NCBI RefSeq assembly: GCF_900119705.1 | Contig: NZ_LT632322.1 | Span: forward strand, 310,001 to 374,000 | Direction of reading: 5' to 3' | Length of the DNA: 64,000 bases | Origin: Murdochiella vaginalis | Lineage (GTDB): Bacteria; Bacillota; Clostridia; Tissierellales; Peptoniphilaceae | In this document: positions 7,533 to 16,667 of the stretch, in pieces | Layout: each line of letters begins with the position of its first letter | Numbering within the stretch: position 1 is the stretch's first letter | Made by a program: the position numbers and the translations under genes | Notes under the pieces: generated by a model | The model's input: the letters and a program-made list of their open reading frames with translations, nothing else | What the model was told of the DNA's origin: nothing | The model's database searches: none

Positions 7533-10500
7533 ATGCTTTATCACGCAGGATTGGATGTCGGATCGACCACAGTGAAGGTCGTCTGTCTCGACGAAGAGGA
7601 TCGAATTTGTTTTTCGGTCTATCGTCGACATAAAAGTGATGTCAAACGAACGGTGGAGCAGGTCATGCAGGAATTGCTGGACACCATCGGCAATGCGCCG
7701 ATTCAGCTGGCGGTGACCGGTTCCGGGGGAATGTTTCTGGAAGACTACCTTGGCATTCCTTTTGTCCAGGAAGTCATTGCCGAAACCAAGGCGATTCGCA
7801 CCCTGCTTCCCCATACGGAAGTGATTATTGAATTGGGCGGAGAAGACTCCAAGATCACCTATTTATCCGGCAGCGTCGAGCAGCGGATGAATTCCATCTG
7901 TGCCGGCGGCACGGGGGCTTTCATCGATCAGATGGCGAGCTTGCTGGATACGGATGCCTCGGGACTGAATGCGATGGCGTCCGAGTACGAAAAAATCTAT
8001 CCCATCGCCTCTCGCTGCGGCGTGTTTGCCAAAACGGACGTGCAGGCGCTTCTCAATCAGGGTGCGTCCCATGAAGACATTGCGATGAGTGTGTTTCAAT
8101 CCGTCGTCAACCAGACCATTTCCAACCTGGCCTGCGGTCGGCCCATTCGCGGCAACATCACCTTTTTGGGCGGCCCGCTGCACTTTTTAGATCAGCTGCG
8201 CGTGCGCTTCATTGAAACGCTCGGCAGCGAAAACAATACCTTTACCACCCCGGAAGACGGACAACTATTTGTCGCTCGTGGGGCAGCTTTCCTTGCCCAG
8301 GAAGAGGCCGACGTTCAGGATCTGCAACGGATTGTGGATCGGTTCTCGTCGGGAAAAGAGCTCGTTACCGAAGAGCGCAAGCTCATGGAACCCCTCTTTA
8401 CCTCTTCGGAAGAATACGAAGCCTTCCGCAAGAACCATGAGACCAACAAAGAAGTGTACGGGACGCTTTCGGACTATCATGGACCGACGTATTTAGGCAT
8501 CGACTCCGGTTCCACCACCGCCAAAATGGTGCTCATCGGGAAAGACAACCAAATTCTCTATACGCATTATTCCTCCAACCGCGGACGGCCGCTGGAGCAT
8601 ATCATCGAGCATCTGCAGGAGATTTATACACAGCTGAATGACGACGCCTATATCGCCAGTTCCGGCATTACCGGCTATGGTGAGGACTTCATTCAGGCGG
8701 CGCTGCAAGTGGACACCGGCGAGGTGGAAACCATTGCGCATTACACCGCGGCTCACTATTACGATCCCGATGTGGATTTCATTTTGGACATCGGCGGCCA
8801 GGATATGAAAGCCATGCACATTTCGGATGGCGTCATCGATTCGATTCAGCTGAACGAAGCGTGCTCCTCCGGCTGCGGTTCGTTTCTCTCGACCTTTGCC
8901 GCTTCGGTCGGCATGCGCGTCGAAGAGTTTCAGCAGGCGGCGCTTTTTGCCGAAAAGCCGGTGGATCTGGGCAGCCGCTGTACGGTATTCATGAATTCCA
9001 AAGTGAAACAGGCGCAAAAAGAGGGCTCCGATGTCGGCGACATTGCCGCCGGGCTTTGCTATTCCGTCATAAAGAATGCCATTCAAAAGGTTATTAAGGT
9101 GCGGGATCCGAAAACACTGGGCAAAAATCTGGTGGTGCAGGGCGGAACCTTCTATGGCGATGCGATTTTACGCGCCTTTGAAAAGATTACGGGTCGTCAT
9201 GCCACACGACCGGCCATTGCCGGCTTAATGGGCGCGATGGGCATGGCACTGATTGCCAAGAGTCGTTCCATGGGAAAGAGCGGTATCAAAACCGCCGAGG
9301 AATTGGCGGATTTCACCTATACGCAGAAAATGGCACGCTGCGGGCGCTGCACCAACAACTGCGCTTTGACCATCAATGTTTTTTCCGACGGAACGCGCTA
9401 TATTTCCGGTAACCGCTGCGAACGCGGAGCGGGTGTGGTGCGCAAGGAAAAGGGACTTCCGAATCTGTATCAGTACAAATACGACAGACTCTTTCACTAT
9501 TACAGCAGCATCGGCGAGGAACAGGCCAAATTCCCGACCGTGGGCTTGCCGCGCGTACTGAACATGTATGAAAATCTGCCGTTCTGGCATACGTTCTTCA
9601 GTCGCCTGGGCTTTCCGGTCGTGCTTTCGGGGGAAAGCTCGCGCGCGATGTATGACAAGGGGTTGGCGTCCATTTCGTCCGAGACCGTGTGCTATCCGGC
9701 CAAACTTGTGCACGGCCACATGGAAGATCTCGTCGAAAAGGGCGTGCGCCTGATTTTTTATCCGAGTGTTTTCTATGAAACAAAGCAGTTTGAAAAAGCG
9801 GCAAACCAGATCAACTGTCCGGTGGTGATCGGCTTTCCGGAAGTGATCAAGAACAACGTTTCCTCGTTGGAGGAAAACGGCGTGACGTATCTGCATCCCT
9901 TCCTGTCCTTTGCGGACGAGCGGACGCTCACGGAACGCCTGACGCAGGTTTTTGCGCATTTTACCGTGGATGGAAAAGCCATGGAAATTCCGGCTGCAGC
10001 CATCCGCCGCGCGGTTTCCGCTGCTTGGGAAGAACAGAAAAACTATCATCGCGACATTCGCCGCGAAGGACGGGCCGCGCTCGAATGGATGAAGCAACAT
10101 CATGCGAAGGGCATTGTACTCTCGGGCCGTCCGTATCATGTGGATAAAGAGGTCAACCACGGCATCCCGGAGCTGATTAACGGCATGGGACTTGCCGTTC
10201 TCAGTGAGGACAGCGTCGCCATGAATCAGCAGGATGTTTCCGAGGAATTGCGCGTGCTGGATCAATGGGTCTACCATAGCCGCCTCTATCGTGCAGCGGA
10301 ATTTGTCACAGCGCATCCCGATCTGGAACTGATTCAGCTCAATTCCTTCGGCTGCGGGCTGGATGCCGTCACGTCCGACCAGGTGCAGGAAATCCTTGAA
10401 AGCAAGGGAAAAATCTATACGCTGCTGAAAATTGACGAGGTGTCCAATCTCGGCGCGGTCAAGATTCGTATTCGGTCCCTCTTGCAGGCGCTTTCCGGCA

Positions 10501-11969
10501 GCGAGCAGGAAGAAAAGCGCGTAGCAGAACAGCCCGCGGCAGAACGGGCCGCGGCAGAACAGCCTGCAAAGCACTTCCGAAACGATTCCTATGCTCCGGC
10601 GAAGGCTCCATTTACGAAACAGATGAAAAAAGAGGGCTACACCATCCTCGTGCCGAACATGGCGCCGGATCATTTCGCCATTCTGGAGCAGGCACTGGCC
10701 GGGGAAGGCTACCATTTCGATTTTCTTACACGCGTAGATCAGTCCGTGATTGACGCGGGCTTAAAATATGTGAATAACGACTCGTGCTATCCGTCGATTA
10801 CCGTCATCGGCCAGATGTTGGAAGCGCTGGAGAGCGGAAAATATGACCCCGACCGCACGGCGCTCTTGATGACGCAGACGGGCGGCGCGTGTCGTGCGTC
10901 CAATTACGTCGGCTACATCCGCAAGGGGCTGGCCGACATGGGCTATCCGCAGGTGCCGGTGATTGCACTTTCGGTGCAGGGCATTGAAGTTTCCGAAGGC
11001 TTTACCTTCGGCCCGTCGTTGCTGAACAAGGCCGGCTATGCGCTGGTGGCAGGCGATCTTGTCATGCGCTGTGCGAACGCCACGCGTCCCTATGAGAAAA
11101 ACGCGGGACAGACGGACCGTCTCAAAGACAAGTGGATTGCGCGTTTTGCCGAATTTGTCGTGCGTCCGCATCGTTCGTTGTTTAAGAAACTTTGTGCCGA
11201 CTGCGTTGAAGAATTTGATACCGTGCCGCGCGTGGCGCGCACCTGCCCGAAAGCGGGCATCGTCGGCGAAATTTTGGTCAAATACTTGCCGGAAGCGAAT
11301 AACCACTTGCAGAAGCTGTTGGAGGACGAAGGCGCCGAGGTCATCGTTCCCGATTTGATGGACTTTCTGGTGTATTCCTTCCGCAATGCGAAACATAAGA
11401 GCGAACTGCTCGGCAAGAGCAAATTGCTGGGCTTTGTCTCGAGCGGACTGGGCGTATCGGCCATTGAATACTATCGAAAACCCGCCAGAAAAGCGCTGCG
11501 CGCCTCGAAACATTTCCAAGAGCCGCCCTATGCGAAACAGATCGAACGGTATGCCGAAGAAGTCGTCTCGCTGGGGCATCAATACGGCGAAGGCTGGCTT
11601 TTGGCCGGGGAAATGATCGAATTAATTGCACAGGGCGCGCCGAACATTGTCTGCATTCAGCCGTTTGGCTGTTTGCCCAACCATATTACCGGCAAGGGCG
11701 TCATGAAGGCGGTTCGCGAAAAGCATCCGGAGGCCAACATCATTGCGATCGACTATGATCCCGGTGCCTCCGAAGTCAACCAGATCAACCGCGTCAAGCT
11801 CATGATGAGCTCCGCCTGGGAAGTGGTCGGCGGGCGAGGAGACAAAAAAGCGGAACGCAAGGCATCCGGAGACGGCACGACAGGGTCCGCCGGCATGGAT
11901 CCGCCTGTCATTCTGCGCCGGGAAAAACAAAGCGGGGAGGAAGACTATGCGCAAAGAACGCAAAGATGA
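7533..11969 (+). CDS. Giant 2-hydroxyacyl-CoA dehydratase activase-related protein
   Basis: A 1478-residue cytoplasmic protein. Two ASKHA ATPase domains of the BadF/HgdC type follow each other: GLDVGSTTVKVV at residue 5 with cluster cysteine NSICAGGTGAF near 124, and GIDSGSTTAKMV near 325 with NEACSSGCGSF near 444. A cysteine cluster CGRCTNNC with NRCERG (about 601-635) follows. Next come a CoA-enzyme-activase domain of the DUF2229 type (from about 665), an Ala/Glu/Gln-rich linker with repeated AEQPA near 995-1015, and an HgdB-like C-terminal region (NNDSCYPS, CIQPFGCLPNH). Smaller activases use ATP to push an electron into radical dehydratases. The partner of this long form is uncertain, and no dehydratase gene lies nearby. 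Confidence 0.88.
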   Translation: MLYHAGLDVGSTTVKVVCLDEEDRICFSVYRRHKSDVKRTVEQVMQELLDTIGNAPIQLAVTGSGGMFLEDYLGIPFVQEVIAETKAIRTLLPHTEVIIELGGEDSKITYLSGSVEQRMNSICAGGTGAFIDQMASLLDTDASGLNAMASEYEKIYPIASRCGVFAKTDVQALLNQGASHEDIAMSVFQSVVNQTISNLACGRPIRGNITFLGGPLHFLDQLRVRFIETLGSENNTFTTPEDGQLFVARGAAFLAQEEADVQDLQRIVDRFSSGKELVTEERKLMEPLFTSSEEYEAFRKNHETNKEVYGTLSDYHGPTYLGIDSGSTTAKMVLIGKDNQILYTHYSSNRGRPLEHIIEHLQEIYTQLNDDAYIASSGITGYGEDFIQAALQVDTGEVETIAHYTAAHYYDPDVDFILDIGGQDMKAMHISDGVIDSIQLNEACSSGCGSFLSTFAASVGMRVEEFQQAALFAEKPVDLGSRCTVFMNSKVKQAQKEGSDVGDIAAGLCYSVIKNAIQKVIKVRDPKTLGKNLVVQGGTFYGDAILRAFEKITGRHATRPAIAGLMGAMGMALIAKSRSMGKSGIKTAEELADFTYTQKMARCGRCTNNCALTINVFSDGTRYISGNRCERGAGVVRKEKGLPNLYQYKYDRLFHYYSSIGEEQAKFPTVGLPRVLNMYENLPFWHTFFSRLGFPVVLSGESSRAMYDKGLASISSETVCYPAKLVHGHMEDLVEKGVRLIFYPSVFYETKQFEKAANQINCPVVIGFPEVIKNNVSSLEENGVTYLHPFLSFADERTLTERLTQVFAHFTVDGKAMEIPAAAIRRAVSAAWEEQKNYHRDIRREGRAALEWMKQHHAKGIVLSGRPYHVDKEVNHGIPELINGMGLAVLSEDSVAMNQQDVSEELRVLDQWVYHSRLYRAAEFVTAHPDLELIQLNSFGCGLDAVTSDQVQEILESKGKIYTLLKIDEVSNLGAVKIRIRSLLQALSGSEQEEKRVAEQPAAERAAAEQPAKHFRNDSYAPAKAPFTKQMKKEGYTILVPNMAPDHFAILEQALAGEGYHFDFLTRVDQSVIDAGLKYVNNDSCYPSITVIGQMLEALESGKYDPDRTALLMTQTGGACRASNYVGYIRKGLADMGYPQVPVIALSVQGIEVSEGFTFGPSLLNKAGYALVAGDLVMRCANATRPYEKNAGQTDRLKDKWIARFAEFVVRPHRSLFKKLCADCVEEFDTVPRVARTCPKAGIVGEILVKYLPEANNHLQKLLEDEGAEVIVPDLMDFLVYSFRNAKHKSELLGKSKLLGFVSSGLGVSAIEYYRKPARKALRASKHFQEPPYAKQIERYAEEVVSLGHQYGEGWLLAGEMIELIAQGAPNIVCIQPFGCLPNHITGKGVMKAVREKHPEANIIAIDYDPGASEVNQINRVKLMMSSAWEVVGGRGDKKAERKASGDGTTGSAGMDPPVILRREKQSGEEDYAQRTQR

Positions 11970-12996
11970 ACACATTGAACAGGTGTTGCGAACCGAACCG
12001 TATGGCGGCACGCTCCTGGATCAGGTGGTGCTGGAGCCGGTCTCGTTTCCGGAACTGGCCCTTTCCGACATTGATACCTCGGTGAAGTTTTTCGGTCGCA
12101 CCATTCCGGCACCGCTCATGATCAATGCCATGACGGGCGGCACGGATATGACCAAGGGCATCAACCGGGATTTGGCGCAGATCGCCAAGGATTTCGGCTT
12201 GCCCATGCAGGTCGGCTCGCAGGTCATCGCGCTCGAAGATCCGAAAGCGGTGGATTCCTTCCGCATTGTGCGCGAAACGTTGGGGCAAGACGGCCTTATT
12301 ATCGGCAATGTGTCGGCAGGTGTTTCGGTGGATCAGGTGGCACGTGCTATGGAGATGATCGATGCGCAGGGCATCGGCGTGCATGTCAATCCTTCCCAGG
12401 AAATGGCCCAGGAAGAGGGCGATCGCGATTTTCGCGGCTTGTATGATAATCTGCGGTGCATCGCGGAAGCCTTTCCCGGAAAAGTGATTGTTAAGGAAGT
12501 GGGCTTCGGCATGAGTCGGCAGGACGGGCGTCTGCTTCGCGATGTTCCCGTGGAATACATTGATGTTTCGGGATCGGGCGGAACCAATTTTATGGAAGTG
12601 GAAGACCAACGCTCCATGCGCCGCGATCTGACGGAATTTTATTCCTGGGGCATTCCGACGGCAAAGGCGATTTGGAATGTGCATAAGGAATGTCCAAATA
12701 CCAAGCGGATCGCGTCGGGCGGCATCACCACGGCGACGGATGTGTTGCATGCCCATGTGCTGGGGGCGGATATGAGCGCGATTTCCGGGGAGCTTTTGCG
12801 TTACTTGATGCATGGCTCACTGGAATATGCGGAAGAATATTTACAGGGCGTTTTGGATAACATCGCGATGGGCCTACTGCTTTTGGGATGCCGGACGATG
12901 GCGGATTTACATCACATTCCCTATCTGATGGTCGGTCGCCTGAAAGAGATGGTCGATGCGGAGGAACGCACCGAAGGACGAAAGGGAAGAGCATGA
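11947..12996 (+). CDS. fni: Type 2 isopentenyl-diphosphate delta-isomerase
   Basis: A 349-residue FMN enzyme that interconverts isopentenyl and dimethylallyl diphosphate for isoprenoid synthesis (lipid carriers, quinones). Family motifs include RKDEHIE at the N-terminus, INAMTGGTD near residue 58 for the FMN/phosphate site, VGSQ near 96, HVNPSQE near 144 and SGSGGTNF with IASGGI towards the C-terminus. GGGGAGGAAG precedes the ATG. The start lies 23 bases inside the activase gene, which suggests coupled translation although the two functions have no known link. It overlaps the next gene by ATGA. Confidence 0.95.
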   Translation: MRKERKDEHIEQVLRTEPYGGTLLDQVVLEPVSFPELALSDIDTSVKFFGRTIPAPLMINAMTGGTDMTKGINRDLAQIAKDFGLPMQVGSQVIALEDPKAVDSFRIVRETLGQDGLIIGNVSAGVSVDQVARAMEMIDAQGIGVHVNPSQEMAQEEGDRDFRGLYDNLRCIAEAFPGKVIVKEVGFGMSRQDGRLLRDVPVEYIDVSGSGGTNFMEVEDQRSMRRDLTEFYSWGIPTAKAIWNVHKECPNTKRIASGGITTATDVLHAHVLGADMSAISGELLRYLMHGSLEYAEEYLQGVLDNIAMGLLLLGCRTMADLHHIPYLMVGRLKEMVDAEERTEGRKGRA

Positions 12997-13790
12997 GCGA
13001 GGAAAATACGCGAAAAAAGCCGGTATTTTACAAGGAACCCCATGAAAAGAGTCGGATCCGTCATGTGGTGGCGGTCATGTCGGGAAAGGGCGGCGTCGGT
13101 AAGTCCATGGTGACGACGATGTGCGCGCTTGCCATGCAGCAGACCGGACGGGAAGCGGCGATTCTGGATGCCGACGTGACGGGCCCGTCCATTCCTCATG
13201 CATTCGGCCTCGAAGGAGGACTCGAACGACGAGACGGCATCCCTTATGCTCGGCGCACAAAGAGTGGCATTCAAGTCGTTTCCACGAACCTGATTTTGCC
13301 GCATGACACCGATCCGGTGCTCTGGAAAGGGGCGCTCGTCGGAAGCGCGATTCAGCAATTCTGGACGGAAGTGGTCTACGAAGATGTAGATTACCTTTTT
13401 GTGGATATGCCCCCGGGCACGGGCGATGTACCGTTAACGGTATTTCAGATGATTCCTGTGGATGGGGTGCTCATCGTCACTTCGCCGCAGGAGCTGGTGA
13501 GCATGGTGGTCGAGAAAGCCATCAACATGACCAAGATGATGAGCCTTCCGGTATTTGGTATTATGGAAAATATGAGTTACTTTGAAGCGCCGGATACGAA
13601 ACGACGCTATGAAATCTTCGGCAAAAGCCGTATCGACGAAGTGGCGGCGCGCTATGACCTTCCGGTGCTGGCAAAGCTCGCCATCAACCCGACCATAGCG
13701 AGCTTAATCGATGAGGGTCGTGTTGAGGAAGCCGATACAAGCCCCTTTGCCCCGACCATTGACGCCATTCTGGAAAAGGAAGCCGAATAG
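12993..13790 (+). CDS. Mrp/NBP35-family P-loop ATPase (possible Fe-S carrier)
   Basis: 265 residues. Deviant Walker A SGKGGVGKS is at 30-38, with VDMPPGTGD and VTSPQELV downstream as in ApbC/Mrp proteins, which carry iron-sulfur clusters to apo-enzymes. I chose the ATG at 12993 because it overlaps the fni stop (ATGA) and the P-loop then sits at its usual distance. A longer frame runs upstream but lies over fni. The usual CxxC that holds the bridging cluster after MENMSYF is absent: the sequence reads FEAPDTKRRYEIFG. Either clusters are held differently or this copy acts as a plain ATPase. Confidence 0.85.
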   Translation: MSEENTRKKPVFYKEPHEKSRIRHVVAVMSGKGGVGKSMVTTMCALAMQQTGREAAILDADVTGPSIPHAFGLEGGLERRDGIPYARRTKSGIQVVSTNLILPHDTDPVLWKGALVGSAIQQFWTEVVYEDVDYLFVDMPPGTGDVPLTVFQMIPVDGVLIVTSPQELVSMVVEKAINMTKMMSLPVFGIMENMSYFEAPDTKRRYEIFGKSRIDEVAARYDLPVLAKLAINPTIASLIDEGRVEEADTSPFAPTIDAILEKEAE

Positions 13791-13846
13791 CGCGCTCAGC
13801 AAAAGGAAGCGCGCCCGAAGAAACGCATTCCACACAAGGAGGAAAT

Positions 13847-15847
13847 ATGGAATCCATAGAACAGCTTGCCATACAAACCATACGCTTGTTAAGCGTGGAT
13901 CAGATCAATCAAGCCAACTCCGGCCATCCCGGCCTGCCCCTGGGTGCAGCACCCATGGCCTATACTCTCTTTACGCAGTTTTTGCGGCAGAATCCGAAAA
14001 ATCCGGATTGGTCCAACCGCGACCGCTTTGTGCTCTCGGCCGGCCACGGTTCGGCCTTGCTCTACAGTCTGCTGCATCTGTCGGGATACGACCTTTCTCT
14101 TGACGATCTGAAGCAGTTTCGTCAGCTTAACGCGAAAACACCGGGGCATCCCGAAGTGCATCATACGCCGGGCGTCGAGGCGACCACCGGGCCGCTCGGG
14201 CAGGGATTTGCCAACGGTGTGGGCATGGCCATGGCCGAAGCGCATTTGGCGGCTTGCTATAATCGCGACGGTGTAACGCTCGTGGATCACGACACCTATG
14301 TCCTTTGCGGCGACGGTGATCTCATGGAAGGCGTCAGCGCGGAAGCGGCATCTCTGGCCGGCCGTCTCAAGCTCGGCAAGCTCATCGTTCTGTATGATTC
14401 CAACGACATCTGTCTGGACGGCAAGACCGACCAGGTCTTTACGGAAAACGTGGCGGAGCGATTCCGCGCCTATGGTTGGCAGGTGCTCGACGTTGCCGAC
14501 GGCAACGACATCAATGCCATTGCCGAGGCGATTCGCGAAGCCCGTGTCGATAAGGAACATCCGACGCTCATTGAAGTACACACCGTCATCGGCTACGGGT
14601 CGCCAAAGGCCGGCACCAACAGCGTGCATGGTGCCCCGCTTGGCGAAGAGGCGACCGCGTCCTTAAAAAAGACATTGGGCTGGGACTATCCCGCGTTTAC
14701 CGTTCCCGAGGAAGTACAGGCGCATTTCGCCGAGACCGTCGGAAAACGCGGCGAACACGAGGAACAGGCCTGGCAAGAGCGCTTTGACCAATTGGCCGAG
14801 AAAGACCCGAAGCTGGCACAAGCCTATAGGGACGCGTTTGCCGGCAAATTGCCGGAAAACTGGGCGGAGCAGCTGCCCTCCTGGAAGGAAGGCGACAAAG
14901 CCGAGGCGACGCGTGCCACATCCCATACGGTGATTCAGGCCATTGCGAAAGCGGTACCGAATTTCTGGGGCGGCTCTGCGGATTTGTCCAGTTCCAATAA
15001 AACGCAAATCGGTGGGGAAGGCGCCTTCCGCGTGGAGGATGATGCCGATCGCAACATTTGGTATGGCGTGCGCGAATTTGCCATGGCGGCCATTAACAAC
15101 GGCATTGCGCTGCACGGCGGCACCAAAGTTTTCGGTGCGACCTTCTTTGTTTTCTCGGATTATTTCCGCGGCGCAGCGCGTGTTGCCGCCCTGTCGAAGT
15201 TACCGGTGATGTATGTATTGACACATGATAGCGTAGCGGTCGGCGAAGACGGTCCCACGCATGAACCGATTGAACAGCTTGCCAGCTGGCGCGCCATGCC
15301 GAATATGGACGTGATTCGTCCGGCGGATGCCAACGAAACGGCGCAGGCTTGGCGTCTGGCGATGGAGAGCACGGATCATCCGACCATGCTCGTCCTCACG
15401 CGTCAGAACATTCCGGTGCTGCCGCATACGCACGAGAAGGCCGAAGAGGGCGTTGCTCGCGGCGGCTATGTGCTGTCGCCGTCGAAAAAAGAGACGCCGG
15501 ACGGCATTTTAATCGGCACGGGTTCCGAGGTCCAACTGCTTGTCGAAGCGCAGAAAATTCTGGCCGCGGACGGCATTGAGGTTTCAGTGGTTTCTATGCC
15601 GAGTACCGCACGTTTTGATCAGCAGGATGCGGCATACCGCGAAAAGGTCTTGCCTTCCACGGTGCGTCATCGCTTGAGTCTCGAAGCAGCAACCACCTTC
15701 GGGTGGGAACGCTACGTCGGTCTGGACGGTATCGCGCTGGGCATTGACCGCTTCGGTCTGTCTGCGCCGGCGGAGGAAGTGCTCCAGGAATTGGGTATAA
15801 CAACGCAAGCGGTGGTTAAGGCATACCGCGACACGTTCACACGATAA
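13847..15847 (+). CDS. tkt: Transketolase
   Basis: A 666-residue thiamine-diphosphate enzyme of the non-oxidative pentose-phosphate pathway that moves two-carbon units between sugar phosphates. It has the full-length three-domain plan. GHPGLPLGAAP lies near residue 25, the diphosphate/metal motif GDGDLMEGVSAEA near 155, and the pyrimidine domain from about 350 with TKVFGATFFVFSDY and the HDSVAVGEDGPTHEP stretch near 460-475. ACAAGGAGGAAAT precedes the ATG. It lies 56 bp after the Mrp-like gene and 49 bp before sufC, with a hairpin in the second gap. Confidence 0.96.
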   Translation: MESIEQLAIQTIRLLSVDQINQANSGHPGLPLGAAPMAYTLFTQFLRQNPKNPDWSNRDRFVLSAGHGSALLYSLLHLSGYDLSLDDLKQFRQLNAKTPGHPEVHHTPGVEATTGPLGQGFANGVGMAMAEAHLAACYNRDGVTLVDHDTYVLCGDGDLMEGVSAEAASLAGRLKLGKLIVLYDSNDICLDGKTDQVFTENVAERFRAYGWQVLDVADGNDINAIAEAIREARVDKEHPTLIEVHTVIGYGSPKAGTNSVHGAPLGEEATASLKKTLGWDYPAFTVPEEVQAHFAETVGKRGEHEEQAWQERFDQLAEKDPKLAQAYRDAFAGKLPENWAEQLPSWKEGDKAEATRATSHTVIQAIAKAVPNFWGGSADLSSSNKTQIGGEGAFRVEDDADRNIWYGVREFAMAAINNGIALHGGTKVFGATFFVFSDYFRGAARVAALSKLPVMYVLTHDSVAVGEDGPTHEPIEQLASWRAMPNMDVIRPADANETAQAWRLAMESTDHPTMLVLTRQNIPVLPHTHEKAEEGVARGGYVLSPSKKETPDGILIGTGSEVQLLVEAQKILAADGIEVSVVSMPSTARFDQQDAAYREKVLPSTVRHRLSLEAATTFGWERYVGLDGIALGIDRFGLSAPAEEVLQELGITTQAVVKAYRDTFTR

Positions 15848-15853
15848 GTCGCA

Positions 15854-15877
15854 GCCTCGCCGAAGGGCGGGGCTTTT
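15854..15877 (+). terminator. Short hairpin terminator or attenuator between tkt and sufC
   Basis: GCCTCGCC-GAAG-GGCGGGGC followed by TTTTAC, directly after the tkt stop. The T-run is short, so partial read-through into suf is plausible. No separate strong promoter is visible before sufC. Confidence 0.6.
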
Positions 15878-15896
15878 ACGTAGGAAAGAGGAGAAC

Positions 15897-16667
15897 ATGT
15901 CCGCATTATTGGAACTGAAAGATTTGTATGTCGGCGTTGATCAAACCGACATTCTGAAAGGGATCAACCTGACTATTCACCCGGGCGAAATTCATGTGGT
16001 AATGGGGCCCAATGGCGCCGGGAAATCGACGCTTGCCAATGCCATCATGGCGCACCCCCGTTATCATGTTCATAAAGGAGACATTCTGTTCGAGGGCGAG
16101 AGCATTCTCGAGGATACGGCGGATGCGCGCGCCCGAAAAGGAATTTTCCTCAGCTTTCAAACGCCGCAGGAAGTTCCCGGTGTCAGCGTCGAAGATTTTC
16201 TGCGCACGGCCAAGGGCCAGCGCGAGGGAAAAACACCATCGGTATTGAAATTCAAGAAAGCGCTCGCAGCAAAAATGGAAGCCCTGTCTATGGCACCGGA
16301 ATACGCGGAACGCTATTTGAACGTCGGCTTTTCCGGCGGCGAAAAGAAAAAGACCGAAATTTTGCAGATGCAGGTGCTGGATCCGAAGCTGATTCTGTTG
16401 GATGAGACGGATTCGGGTCTGGATGTCGATGCGGTGCGCATTGTCAGCCGGGGGGTTGCCGAGTTTCTGGATGATACGAAGGCTTGCCTCATTATTACGC
16501 ATATCAGCGGGATCTTAGAGTATCTGCATCCCGACTTTGTTCATGTGATCATCGACGGCAAATTGGTGAAGAACGGTGGGCCGGAAGTAGCGGAGCGCAT
16601 CAACCGCGAAGGCTACGAATGGATTCGCCGCGAGATGGCCGAGGAGGTCACCGATGAACAGAAATGA
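15897..16667 (+). CDS. sufC: Fe-S assembly ATPase SufC
   Basis: A 256-residue ABC-type ATPase that binds SufB and SufD to form the iron-sulfur scaffold complex in the cytoplasm. Walker A GPNGAGKS starts near residue 38, the signature FSGGEKKK near 144 and Walker B LILLDETDSGLD near 164. The lysine-rich signature is typical of SufC. AAAGAGGAGAAC precedes the ATG. Its 3' end overlaps sufB by 14 bases. The gene order C-B-D-S-U differs from the common Firmicutes order C-D-S-U-B. Confidence 0.97.
   Translation: MSALLELKDLYVGVDQTDILKGINLTIHPGEIHVVMGPNGAGKSTLANAIMAHPRYHVHKGDILFEGESILEDTADARARKGIFLSFQTPQEVPGVSVEDFLRTAKGQREGKTPSVLKFKKALAAKMEALSMAPEYAERYLNVGFSGGEKKKTEILQMQVLDPKLILLDETDSGLDVDAVRIVSRGVAEFLDDTKACLIITHISGILEYLHPDFVHVIIDGKLVKNGGPEVAERINREGYEWIRREMAEEVTDEQK

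Noticed and set aside
12888-12992. Longer start for the Mrp-like ATPase
   Set aside because: It would overlap fni by over 100 bases without a ribosome site. The ATGA junction at 12993 is the natural start.
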